The notes under the pieces were generated by a model. It searched no databases, was not told the origin of the DNA, and saw only the letters and a list, made by a program, of their open reading frames with translations. From Angomonas deanei (Eukaryota; Euglenozoa; Kinetoplastea; Trypanosomatida; Trypanosomatidae): a DNA stretch of 64,000 bases. Shown here one piece after another: positions 33,976 through 44,296 of this stretch. A program made the translations under genes and the position numbers. The first letter of the stretch is position 1. The number at the start of each line of letters is the position of its first letter. The stretch spans positions 310,001 to 374,000 of the forward strand of contig LR877164.1 in NCBI GenBank assembly GCA_903995115.1, read 5' to 3'.

Positions 33976-34692
33976 ATGTCCGACATCAATGCGATAAAAA
34001 AAAGCGCTAAAAAAGAAACGACAAATTCCGAAAATAATAATAAAATAAATCTAAAAAAAATAGGCTCTCTTCTTCTCACCAACCTCCCCTTCAATCATCA
34101 TTCCATCTACGAAGAACGCATTCATAACGTATTACAAATCAATCATTATAACAAAGATAAAAATAATAATAATAATAAAAAAGATAAAAGTAATGACGTC
34201 ATGAGCGCGTTGCATATCATGGAGGAGGTCGATAATTTAATAATTTCATTTTCCGTAAAAGGCAAAAAAAGAGCGCAAAAATTTCAAAAAATGTTACATC
34301 ATAATAAAATTTGCGGAAAAAAATGGAACGTACAGTACGTGCCATTATCCGACACGATTTGTAATCAAAATAATAAAAATGAAAATAATCATAATAATAA
34401 TAATTTAAAAGCAGTCTTAGCGGAAGTGACGTTGTGTCCTCCTTCTTCCTTACAAGTCGCGCACGACACGCTTTCGCTCATCAAAGGATTTCTCACCTTA
34501 ATTCCAAATTCTGAAAATGAAAATAATAATATTTCTGAAAATTTTGATAATAATAATAATAATATAAAAGTATCCAAGGTGTTCGCTTCCTTCGCGGACG
34601 AAGGCTCTGCATTACACGCGAGAGCGTTATTGTCTGGGAAAGTCGTGGCAGGGTCGGGGACACGTATTTTTATCGAACGACGACGGAAATAA
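33976..34692 (+). CDS. Tandem RRM-like RNA-binding protein, 238 aa
   Basis: An intact frame after a good acceptor (AG 33941-33942). Residues ~30-115 fit an RRM fold: GSLLLTNLPFN as the RNP2-like first strand, a helix, VDNLIISFSVKGKKRAQKFQKML as RNP1-like strand plus second helix, and KKWNVQYVP as the last strand. A second unit follows with AEVTLCPPSSLQVAHDTLSLIKGFL, KVFASFADEGSALHARALLSGKVV and GTRIFIERR. The RNP aromatics are partly missing, so this is an RRM-like call rather than a certain one. Asn-rich loops are inserted in both units. Kinetoplastids rely on RNA-binding proteins for most gene regulation, which fits but does not prove the role. Confidence 0.6.
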   Translation: MSDINAIKKSAKKETTNSENNNKINLKKIGSLLLTNLPFNHHSIYEERIHNVLQINHYNKDKNNNNNKKDKSNDVMSALHIMEEVDNLIISFSVKGKKRAQKFQKMLHHNKICGKKWNVQYVPLSDTICNQNNKNENNHNNNNLKAVLAEVTLCPPSSLQVAHDTLSLIKGFLTLIPNSENENNNISENFDNNNNNIKVSKVFASFADEGSALHARALLSGKVVAGSGTRIFIERRRK

Positions 34693-34913
34693 AATAATAA
34701 TAATATTTTCTTTTTTTTTAAATAACGATTAATGAACTATAAACAAAGAAATGAATCAAGTGATTTTTTTTTTTTTTTGGTTTGAATACTGTTTTTTTAG
34801 TTTGTTATTTTCATTAAAATTTATAATTAAATACTATCTTTTCTCTCTTTTTTTTTTTTCACTTCTATCTTTTCTAGAAATTACGAAAATTGCTTTTATT
34901 ATTATTATTATAA

Positions 34914-35255
34914 ATGTCCAGAAACACAAAAGAATTCAACCAAAAAGCGGATTTATTTTCCAAACAGTACGAAACGGAAAAAACAAATCTAGAAAAGTGT
35001 TTAGAATCTAAAATTAACGATGATATTAATTTTGTCTGTCAAAAACAACGATCGGAGTATTTAAAAGGTATTGCGTTTATTTTTTGTAAAAAAGAATACG
35101 ACGCGGCCGTGTCGTGTCAGCAAAAGGCGAAGGAAAAGTGGGCCTCGGACTGCTTTAAGGAAAACGTCAGCTTCGGACAGTGTACGGATAGTGTGTTGAA
35201 AAAAATGTATGTTTATAATTTGGAAAAGAATAAAAAAAATCCCGCCGCAAACTAA
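34914..35255 (+). CDS. Twin CX9C (CHCH) protein, probably mitochondrial intermembrane space
   Basis: An intact 113-residue frame starting at ATG 34914 shortly after AG at 34876-34877. It has two exact CX9C pairs, CKKEYDAAVSC and CFKENVSFGQC, separated by a helix-breaking stretch (QQKAKEKWASD). This is the coiled-coil-helix-coiled-coil-helix fold imported by Mia40/Erv-type oxidation into the intermembrane space. Two further cysteines (EKCLES and NFVCQK) precede it, as in complex I subunits of the NDUFA8 type or assembly factors. There is no signal peptide and no Asn run. It may be a respiratory complex subunit or assembly factor; which one cannot be said. Confidence 0.75.
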   Translation: MSRNTKEFNQKADLFSKQYETEKTNLEKCLESKINDDINFVCQKQRSEYLKGIAFIFCKKEYDAAVSCQQKAKEKWASDCFKENVSFGQCTDSVLKKMYVYNLEKNKKNPAAN

Positions 35256-35467
35256 AATATCAAAAAAAAGTAATTTTTATTTTCACAAATTCACTGTTTT
35301 TTTTTTTTTCACAATTATAAATATAAATATTACAAACAGGCAACAAAAATGAAAAAAAAAAAAAAAGTGAATGGCGTACCTTAAAAAAATAGGAGAAATT
35401 AAAAATTTTTTTAATTTTTCTTATTTCTTCTTTCCTTTTTTTTTTAATTAATTTAGAATTATAAAAA

Positions 35468-36872
35468 ATGACAGAATACGTAAAAAATTCTCGTTGGGAA
35501 CTTTTTTTACACGAAAAATCGAAAATATTCACAAATTTATGTCACGAAAAAGAAAATGGATGGAAAAGTGAGGCGCTAACCGCATTATACGAAAAACGAG
35601 AAAAAGAAAATGAAAATAATAATAATAATCATTCTGAAAATATTAAAAATGAAAAATAATAATAATAATGTAGGGACGTCTTTCGCCACTGTGGATACCG
35701 AATTGTTAGCGGAACGGTATAGAAAACATATAAAATCAAAATTAGAGTCGATTCAGTTTAATTTTTTTGAAAATAATAATAATAATGAAAATAATGAAAA
35801 GAGTTTCGTCGACCTTGGCTGTGCCCCCGGCGGTGTTTCTCTTTTTTTATTAAAAGACGTTTTCAAATTCGAAATCAAAAATGAAAATCAAACATTAAAA
35901 ATTCCTGACGAAATTTTTTATTTTCAAAAAGGGTTTGGCGTGAGTTTAGCGGCGAAGGAAGGTGGCATCCCTCTCAGTCGAGATTTTCAACGATATCAAA
36001 TCAAAACAATAATAATAATAATAATAATAATGAAAATAAAAAAAAAACCAATTTTTTTTGCGGTAGAGGGAAATGTATTAGAAGAAGAAACTTCTTGGAA
36101 AATGATACAACATCATAATAATAATAAAAATGATAATGGATTGCCGTTTTCTTCCGAAAATAATAATAATAATAATACTAAATTTGATTTTATTAACGCT
36201 GGTGCGGTTCAAGATTATTTGCAACGACAACACTACGAAAATAATAATAATAATGAAAATAATGAAAATAATAATCCGATTTTGCCGTGGTTTACCCTTT
36301 TTTTTCCGCAATTAAAATTTATTTTTCAACATTTAAAGGAAAATGCGCCGTGCATGCTGGTCTACGGCGTCTCCCAGTGTCCCTCGTTGTATCTATTATT
36401 ACATTTTTTAGAAAAATTAAATGAAAATAATAATAATAAAAAAGAAATTGAATTATTGGAAACGATTCACTCGGCGAAAAGTCCGATTTATATTTTTATT
36501 CCACAATTATATAATAATAATGAAAATATTTCTGAAAATAATAATAATAATCATATTAAAAATGAAAAAATGTCATTCTTATTACAATCCTTAGACCCTC
36601 ACAATACGGAAGTGGTTTCCCCAAATAAAAATTCTCCATTAAATAATAATAAAAATAAAAATGAAATTTTTGAATTAAAACGAAAATTTTGGTTAGCGGA
36701 AACGGATGAAAGTTATAAAATTGCAACGGAAACGTTTTTAAAATTTCAATCCAAAATTGAAAAAATTTGGGAAAAAATGAGAATTTATTTGGAAGAAAGA
36801 CGATTAAAGGCGGAAAAAAGATTTCGAAATAATAATAATGAAAGTGGCGTCGATAAAAAGAGAAAATTATAA
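35468..36872 (+). CDS. FtsJ-like RNA methyltransferase, Asn-rich
   Basis: The first ~60 residues (MTEYVKNSRWELFLHEKSK..., ALYEKREKENE) lead into an AAT tract near 35620-35670. There the frame changes, and the main part follows: LLAERYRKHIKSKLESI, then SAM-binding FVDLGCAPGGVSLFLL, which is characteristic of FtsJ/RrmJ methyltransferases. Further on are a long insert, FDFINAGAVQDYL (where FtsJ enzymes carry their second catalytic Asp), and WFTLFFPQLKFIFQHLKENAPCMLVYGVSQCP. The tail is basic (RRLKAEKRFRNNNNESG). FtsJ enzymes 2'-O-methylate rRNA, tRNA or mRNA caps. The KDKE catalytic lysine after the insert is not obvious. Its start is supported by a pyrimidine tract and AG at 35455-35456, only 12 nt upstream of the ATG. 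Confidence 0.65.
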
Positions 36873-37202
36873 ATAATAAAATAATAATGAAATGAGATTT
36901 TTTTTTTTTTGTATATTAAATAATTAATTTGATTTTTTGGTTTTTTTTTTCTTTTTTGAAAGTCGCATCGTATTGTTGTTATCTATTTTGATTTCCACAT
37001 TTTTTTTCTCTTTTTTCTTTTTTAAGAAATAATTCGTTTTTTTTTGTTGTTTTGAATTCATTTTTTAGTTCCGCATACAAAAAAAAAAAAAAAAGATACA
37101 AAAAGCAAGAAAGTTCATTTTTTACAAAAGAAACATAAACAAGTTTTATTTTTATTTATATTTAAATAAATATTTAAAAAAAATACTTCAAAAAAAAAAA
37201 AA
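36873..37202. promoter_or_regulatory. Intergenic region with predicted trans-splice acceptor
   Basis: No gene. The pyrimidine tract at 36997-37023 is followed by AG at 37025-37026; a second T-tract with AG at 37067-37068 is another candidate. The leader is A-rich up to the ATG at 37203. Confidence 0.4.
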
Positions 37203-38899
37203 ATGTTCTATTCCCGTTTTTCGCAGCGTAACGATAGTTCCGTCCATCCCTATAACTTAAATAAAAGTAATGAAATTAATAATAATAATACATTTATGAC
37301 CCCCAACAGACCGTCTTCCCTCAATACAAATTATAGTGAAATACATTATAATAATAAATTTCAAAATAATCATAATTTAACGCATTTTAGTGTTTCTCCG
37401 TTTCCTCGCCGAAACTTTTTTTTAACGCCTAATCAAAATAATAATAATAAAAATAATAATTATCAAAATAATAATAATAATAATAATAATACAGTAAAAG
37501 TCCCGAGGAGGCCGTACTCTGCGGATGTGGTGGAACAAAAATATAATCATAATTTAAATAATAATAATTATAATTTAAATCCTAATAGTAATGGGATGAG
37601 ACCTCGCAGTCCGTTATTTCATCCTGTCCAAAACAACAATAATAATAATGAAAATAATAATAATAATAATTTAGAAATGGAAAAAATAAAAATAGAATTT
37701 GTATTTGCCCCGACGGAATCGGAATTTTATTATATTAATATAAATCATAATAATAATTTGCTAAAAAAAGATGTCAATTTAGAAACAATTAAACAAAATG
37801 AGTTAAGTCTAATTGATACAAAATATATTTCTTATTTTCCAAATAATAATAATAATTTAATAAAAGAAGTCGTCGACCCGTTAGATCCGCTGAATACCGT
37901 AGACGATGAAAATAATAATAATAATAATAATTCTAATAATAGGATAAATAATAATAATAATAATATTTCCATTTCTTTTTTAAATCAGCTAGCGCAAACA
38001 TACTCTGCCGACCTTCCTCGTTGTTATTTTTATTTTGATGAAGATTTTAATAACTATGTTCAAATTCCTTTTTTCAAAATAATAATAATAATATTAATTT
38101 AATTTTCAAGTATGGCTTTCATTATCGTGTGTTATTAGCTTCTCTGAAACCACACGTTATTAATAAAAATCATAATCAAAAAAATAATCAAAATCAAAAT
38201 CAAAATAATAATAATAATATGAATAATTTTCCTAGTAATATGGTATTACCCACGTTACCGGTGTTGTCGCCGACCGTGTCGCCCAAAGAAGTCGTGAAAC
38301 CACTAAATGAACGGCACATAACAGAAAAAGAAGATTTGAATATTAATAATAAAAATCAAAATAATAATATTAATAATAATGAAAATAGTGAAAATGAGAC
38401 TTCCACCGATACAGAGGATTCCGCAGAACAGAGTGAAAAGGAGGATGATTCTCATGTGGATTATAATAATAATAATAATGAAAATGAAACGATTCCCATG
38501 ATGCTTTATCAAAATCATATTATACATCATAATACAGTCTGCGAAGAGGCGGTCAATATTTTAGAATTATTATCGTCTGAAAATAATAATAATCATCATA
38601 TCATAAAAAACCCATTTTGTTCCGTTTTTTTCATTCATTCGTTTCATTTTCCGAATCATATTCACATTTTATCAATGATTTATAATTATTTACGTACCAA
38701 AGAAAGTTCACTGACCAATGTGAAAAAAGTGATTTCTCAGTGTATTCGGAGCGATGTCGTGAATATGCTCAATCGTTATTTTCGTGAACATAATTCTGAA
38801 AATTCTGAAAATAATAATGAAAGTGAACTACTAGTAGTGCCGTATCACTGTGTCCATGCGATTCGTTCTAGCGTGTTTGACGAGCGACCACCCTCCGAA

Positions 38900-38930
<31 letters not shown>

Positions 38931-41900
38931 TAAATGTAAAATTACATATTTTACACGATTTGTCGGCACAAGAACGGATTCACGAGGCATTTTACAATGT
39001 GATTAATACTCCTCCTCATAACCACAAGGAATACTTTCCATTATTGTGGGAGTTGGCAGAGACCGCCTTGAGCGATAACACTTATCCCAATAATAATAAA
39101 GATACGGAAACGGAAATCTATCGAGAAGTAGAAGAAAATGAAAATGAAAAAGAAGATGGAAACACCGCAGCGCCACCAGTGCCTATGACGGTGGTCAGTA
39201 CAATAGTAACCACTACCACAAACACAACTCAAAGAGAAACAGAAATTTTCAAACAAGAAGAGGACGAAATGCAAAAATCATCGAGTAAACTACGTCTGAA
39301 GCGAACCTCTACCAAAGAGGGTGTCACCATGACGGCAGTAGAGATGGATGAAAGTGAAGAAATATTTGAAGATAGTAATCATCATCATCCTAATCGAGAT
39401 GCCTCATCCGACCCATCTCCACCAGAACATGAAAATGAAAAGAATAAAAATCTCGAACAAACCGATCAATTACTTCCTCCGACGATTCCCAATCATCATC
39501 ATCATCATTACAATATTTCCAACCACAGCCACCCCGACCCCAGTCCGGAGATGTGTTTATTCTCCGAGTACCACGGCATGAACGAGGCCAAGTTGCCAGG
39601 TCGTGTGGAACCGCCAGCAATGACGATTTCCAGCTCTGCCAAGACGGATGCACCACTCTTTTCAAATTCCAACGACACCATTGATAATAGTGCGAGTGGT
39701 AGTAAGTGCGATGCCTCGACCGGAGACAGTCCACCACTCCCACGGCTGTCGTCGGCCACGCCTAGTCAGTACAGCACCCCAACGGGGCAGCCGCACAACT
39801 TTGAGGTCATTGGGATGCTCGACAGCACGCCGCCGCTTAGCACGCCGAACAACTCCATTTTGAAAAAATCGTCCACCAAGTGGGAGGAAAGTTTGCGGAG
39901 TGAGGGACGGACGAGTATTAATGTAACGGTGTGTGTGCCGCCGGCGGCACTGCGCTCTACCGGCGAGGCGCCCCGGCCGACCTCGGTGACGGAACTGAAA
40001 AACAGCAATGAAGAGGAAAAGCATCATCCATCTCGCGCCAGCACCACCGACATCAAAACAGAAAAGGAATCACAGGAGCAAACTGCCTTGGAAAAAGAAA
40101 AGAGCACCACCCAACCAGCAGACCATCCTCATCACAGTAGTCACCATAATGAGAGTACGAATCGATTGAAAAGTAGGGATGATCTCTTCAGCGACAGCGT
40201 GACGTGTGAGATTTGCGGAAAACGATTCCTCAACGCAAAAGGCGTAGCCATCCACAAGGGAAAAATGCACGTCGCGGAGATGTTCGGCGACTGCGAGGAC
40301 TCTCCCCCGCATATTATTGGCAATAGTGGCAGCACCATCCAGAAAGACATCACGTCCAGCTCCTTCGACAACGAAGAAGAAATCATAAAATACAACAAAA
40401 TTGAGGAAGACCCCTTTGATGATAGTGCAACGTGCGATATCTGCGGGAAGGTATGCTTGAACGCGAGAGGGGTGGCGATCCACAAGGGAAAAATGCACGT
40501 GGCAGAAATGTTCGGCCACTGCGAGGATTCTCCTCCGCTAATTAAAAGTCATACCAGTAGTGCCAATGCGAAGGGAGCTGCCTCTAGCGCCGGCGACAAG
40601 AGCGGTAGCACGCCGACGGTTCATTCCTCCGTTAGCGCCGATCCACCGCAGAGTAAGGTACCCGACGACAATGACAACCACAACCACAAAAGCGAAGGAG
40701 AAGAAACAAAACCCCATCACAAGGAAGACCCCTCCGATGACAGCGTGACGTGCGATATTTGTGGAGAGGTGTGTCTGAACGCGAGAGAGGTCTTCATCCA
40801 CAAAGGGAAACTTCACGTCGCGGAGATGTTCGGCGACTGCGAGGACTCTCCGCCGCATATTCGCAGCATCACCAGCAGCAGTGCCGGCCACAAGAGCAGT
40901 TCCGATAATAAAAGTAACAGCCGCGTCACCGCCACTTCCTCCGCGCCGCTAGACGGAGAAGATACCGACAGCGACGGGGAGACGAGTGAAAGTGAAGTGT
41001 TACCGCCTAAAAATGGTAAAACGACGCATAGTAAAATTGCTTCCGAGGATGAAGAGGAAAAGGAGGACAAGTCATCTGAACGGTTACAGGAGACGACGAC
41101 GACAGAGAGTGACCTTCTCGCCCCACCATCCCTGTTGGACACGACGGAGGAGACCACCGACGAGTCCGCTTTTGCCGCGAATACAGAAATAGAACTGCCA
41201 ACAAAACAAAACGCCCTCGAAGAAAATAAAACCGAAAAGAAGAAAGAAACCTTTAATGACAGCGCCATGTGCGATATCTGTCTGGCAGTCTTCCCCAACG
41301 CGGCGGCGTTAGCCATTCACGTTGGAAAAGAACACGTCACAGAGACATTTCAAGACTGCGACGACGACGACCTCCCTTCCTTTATGCGACAACACAACGA
41401 CCCCAGCAAGAAGACGAATAATAATAATAATAATAATAATAAAGTGGCGCATGTGCCGGCGGTAGTGGTGGAGGGTCCGGTGACCTCGCTGGCGCACGGT
41501 GTGGTGAGTCGCATGATGCCCGTCGATGAACCCTACGATAGCAAAAGTGAGGACGTGCTCTCCTCCGATACGGCCGTCTATGACGACCGGCAACAACCGG
41601 GGATACCCCGTCACCGCATCTTTTCCTCCGTCGGCAGTTATGAAGGCAGCGTGCACCGCCCGCAGGAGGGGGAGGGCTCGCCAACGCCAGAGGATGTTTA
41701 CAGCGCGCCGCTCTGCTTTCAACGGAACAAACCAGTCCCACTGAGTGGCAGCGACAGCGATAGTGTGTCGCCCCTACATCAGGATGGGAAAGGAAGCGAG
41801 GTCGACGGGGTTACCGCGCATACCGTCATCCTACGCGGGGATCTCTGGCCTGGGGTGCTCCACAAGTACTCGGAGGAACTCATTTCCTGTTTCCTGCAAG

Positions 41901-43298
41901 ACGTCGACCACTGCCTGGATGCTCTTCTGCAGCGGCGCGGGACGGACGACTGCGAGTTCAACATTGAAAACCTAAACTTTTCGTTTGGCAGCCTTATTGC
42001 CAATTTTAACGTACGACAGATTCTGGATGAAGATAGGACGAACCCCATGCAAGTCCCCACCCCCTTTCCGAAGCAAGAGTTGGATAGCTGTCTGCGGCAG
42101 TACCCGTACCCCCTCACCCATCAACTACTACAGGTATTTGAAAAAGAGTGCAGCGTGACGGTGGGAGGGTGGGTGACGCTCATTGGGCGTTATGTACAGA
42201 GTGCGCTCGCAACGCTAGAGGTGGCGAAACGAAAGCGAAACCCCACAAGCCTCCACGAGTACGACGGCACCTCCGTCTGAAAAACGAAACACTGTTTCCC
42301 CCTTGACGGAGAAGCATCCGGTGCTCACGGTGGGTCAACTCACCGGGAAGGCGGACGACCCCAAGTCTGCCGTCGGCCACTACGTCGACGATCAAAACAA
42401 ACTCCACCAGCAACAACAGGCCAAGGAGCTATCCCCCAAAGAAAAAAAGAAGGATAGTGTGCTGCTGCCCTCTATTACGGTAAGTGAAAAGAGGGAGTCC
42501 GCCACGACAAAGCCATTTTATAATCAAAGCGCGAATGATAACCCACTCGTGAACATTCCTCGTCCACCGGCAACTACTCCTACTACTACTACGAATACAA
42601 ACAATAACAACAATACGAATAATAAAAAGAATACGACCGCTCGTTCAGGGGTCGATAAGAATGGATTTCGTGAGGGTACGATTCAGATGGGGTTCCGCGG
42701 AAAAGTATGGCCCTTCATCCTCTCCGACCACCACGCTGCGTTCAAGTCTATCTTTGTCAGCGATTGCTACAAGCAGCTGTGGGAGGGATACGAAAAGGAA
42801 AAGGCCCGTGCGGGGCAGCCGGCCGTCCTCAAGACCATTGCACTGCCGATTGTGAACACCACCAGTAATACGAATAATAATAATAATAATAATGTGAAAC
42901 CAACCTTGAACACCGTGGTGGTGAGCGCCGACTCTATCGGACAGTTCATTCGTATCAAGAGTGTGGTGTTCGCCGGGGTTAACGCCAGTTCGACGAAAAG
43001 TAGTGAAAAAGGCGTTTCCATCGATTTAGTCATTTCCTACTTGGAGTCCTTTTTATCGTTTGAGAAGATTCAATCTATTTTAGTGGAAGAAGGAGAGTTT
43101 GAGGGTGTGTGGCGCTTCTACGCGTTACGGAAACAGGAACGGAAACTCACCATGACCAATCGAAATAATTTAATGAATAATAATAATACTAGTACAAGTA
43201 TGGCACGACGTCCGGCCGGGGAGGCGGTCTTTTCCAGCTGCGAGGTGGGGTTTGAGGGGGAGAAGAAAAAGAAGGAAAAGGGTAAAAATAAAAAATAA
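37203..43298 (+). CDS. Four-zinc-finger protein with two FAZ1-like domains
   Basis: One gene of ~2030 codons is inferred from three abutting frames with no splice tract between them. The N-terminal ~600 residues are Asn-rich with some folded segments. The middle is acidic, Ser/Thr-rich and GC-rich. It carries four repeats at ~40205, 40433, 40750 and 41270, each C-x2-C, a stretch like NARGVAIHKGKMH, then VAEMFGDCEDSPP. Finger 4 has CDICLAVFPNAAALAIHVG. A FAZ1-type domain lies at ~41815-42190 (HTVILRGDLWPG, FNIENLNFSFGSLIANFNV). A linker (ETPQASTSTTAPPSEKRN) in a shifted frame leads to a second at ~42685-43110 (IQMGFRGKVWPF, IRIKSVVFAGVN). Frame changes fall near 38085 and 42245. Probably a cytoskeletal scaffold with zinc-binding modules; function unknown. 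Confidence 0.65.
40190..41390 (+). repeat. Four C2H2-type zinc-finger repeats
   Basis: The repeat unit is about 40 residues: D-D-S-x-T-C-D-I-C-G, N-A-R-G-V-A-I-H-K-G-K-x-H, then E-M-F-x-x-C-E-D-S-P-P. Copies start near 40190, 40418, 40735 and 41255. The first three are very similar; the fourth has diverged. Unlike standard C2H2 arrays, the fingers are separated by long acidic linkers. Confidence 0.75.
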
Positions 43299-43459
43299 AA
43301 ACAATGTGAAATCTCTTCCTCCCCCCACCAGAAAAGCGGAAATACAAAACAATCTATAAACACACACAGGAAAATAATAATAAAAAATAGTTCACTGCTG
43401 AGACGCTACTCGCTGAGCAACAACGGGATACCGCCATACGATAAAGGCGAACATCAAAC

Positions 43460-43491
<32 letters not shown>

Positions 43492-44296
43492 CGCACAAAC
43501 ATGAAAAATAAATATTTATATATATAAAACAGTGTAGGACTATGCGAAACACAGTATTAACCTCTCTTTTTTTTTTTTTTTACCACTTCATTTTTTATAT
43601 TTGACCCTATACCCACTTTTTTTTTTTTTTTTCGTATACTACCGATTGTTTTTTAGTTTTCTGCCATTTTTTTTATTTTTATGTTTCACTCGTTTACTAA
43701 ATCATCATTGAAGTATATATTTTTTTTTCACTGCTCAATGAAAAAAAAAAAAAATATCATAACAACACAACATTATACCCATTACATGTACCATTCTTGT
43801 ACTTTTTCTTTTGCCTTTTCTACTCCATTTTTTTTTTTTTTAAATATTGTTATCGGAATCAAAAACAAAAAAAAATTATGTGTCATCCATAACAGTAACA
43901 AAGATTTTAAAAAAAAAAATCTGAAAAAAAAAAGTGTAACATACATGCAGGTAGACCTATATTTTCTTTTTCTCAAAGTCAATTACAGGTACAATAATGA
44001 CAACAATCGCATTTTTTTTTTTTTAATAAAAAAAAATTGGGGTACGAAGAATGGGACTGCTGTGATGTATCCCTTTAGCGCACTAAAATAACTTTTCCCC
44101 TTTTTTTTCTTCCTACTTCTTTTTCCTTTCACGAGATCTTTTAATAGTTTATCGATCATCTATGTTTGATTTTCTTTTTTTCCCACTACTTTCTTTTTCA
44201 TTTCTTCTCTTTCTTTTATTACTGCGTGTTATGAACAAAAACACAAATAGCACCGAACATACAAAAAATAACCAACACCGAGATATCTCGTATACC
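43299..44296. promoter_or_regulatory. Intergenic region upstream of the giant genes
   Basis: Holds no gene that I can support. Frames in it are translations of T and A tracts. An AAT tract lies at about 43460-43487. The pyrimidine tract at 44166-44222 precedes AG at 44249-44250. The leader from there contains the sequence shared with the second giant gene, including a 12-bp palindrome just before the ATG at 44297. Confidence 0.5.
44279..44290. other. Palindrome in 5' leader of giant gene copy 1
   Basis: CGAGATATCTCG is a perfect 12-base palindrome ending 6 nt before the ATG. The identical element sits at the same distance in copy 2. Confidence 0.6.

Noticed and set aside
43681-44091. Open frame of 136 residues upstream of the giant gene
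   Set aside because: Translation of T and A tracts in a spacer; low complexity and lacking any domain or codon signal.
44162-44296. An N-terminal signal-peptide-like extension of the giant protein (MFDFLFFPLLSFSFLLF...)
   Set aside because: It is the translation of the pyrimidine tract upstream of the splice acceptor. The second copy has a quite different tract there, while similarity begins in the leader and continues from the ATG at 44297.
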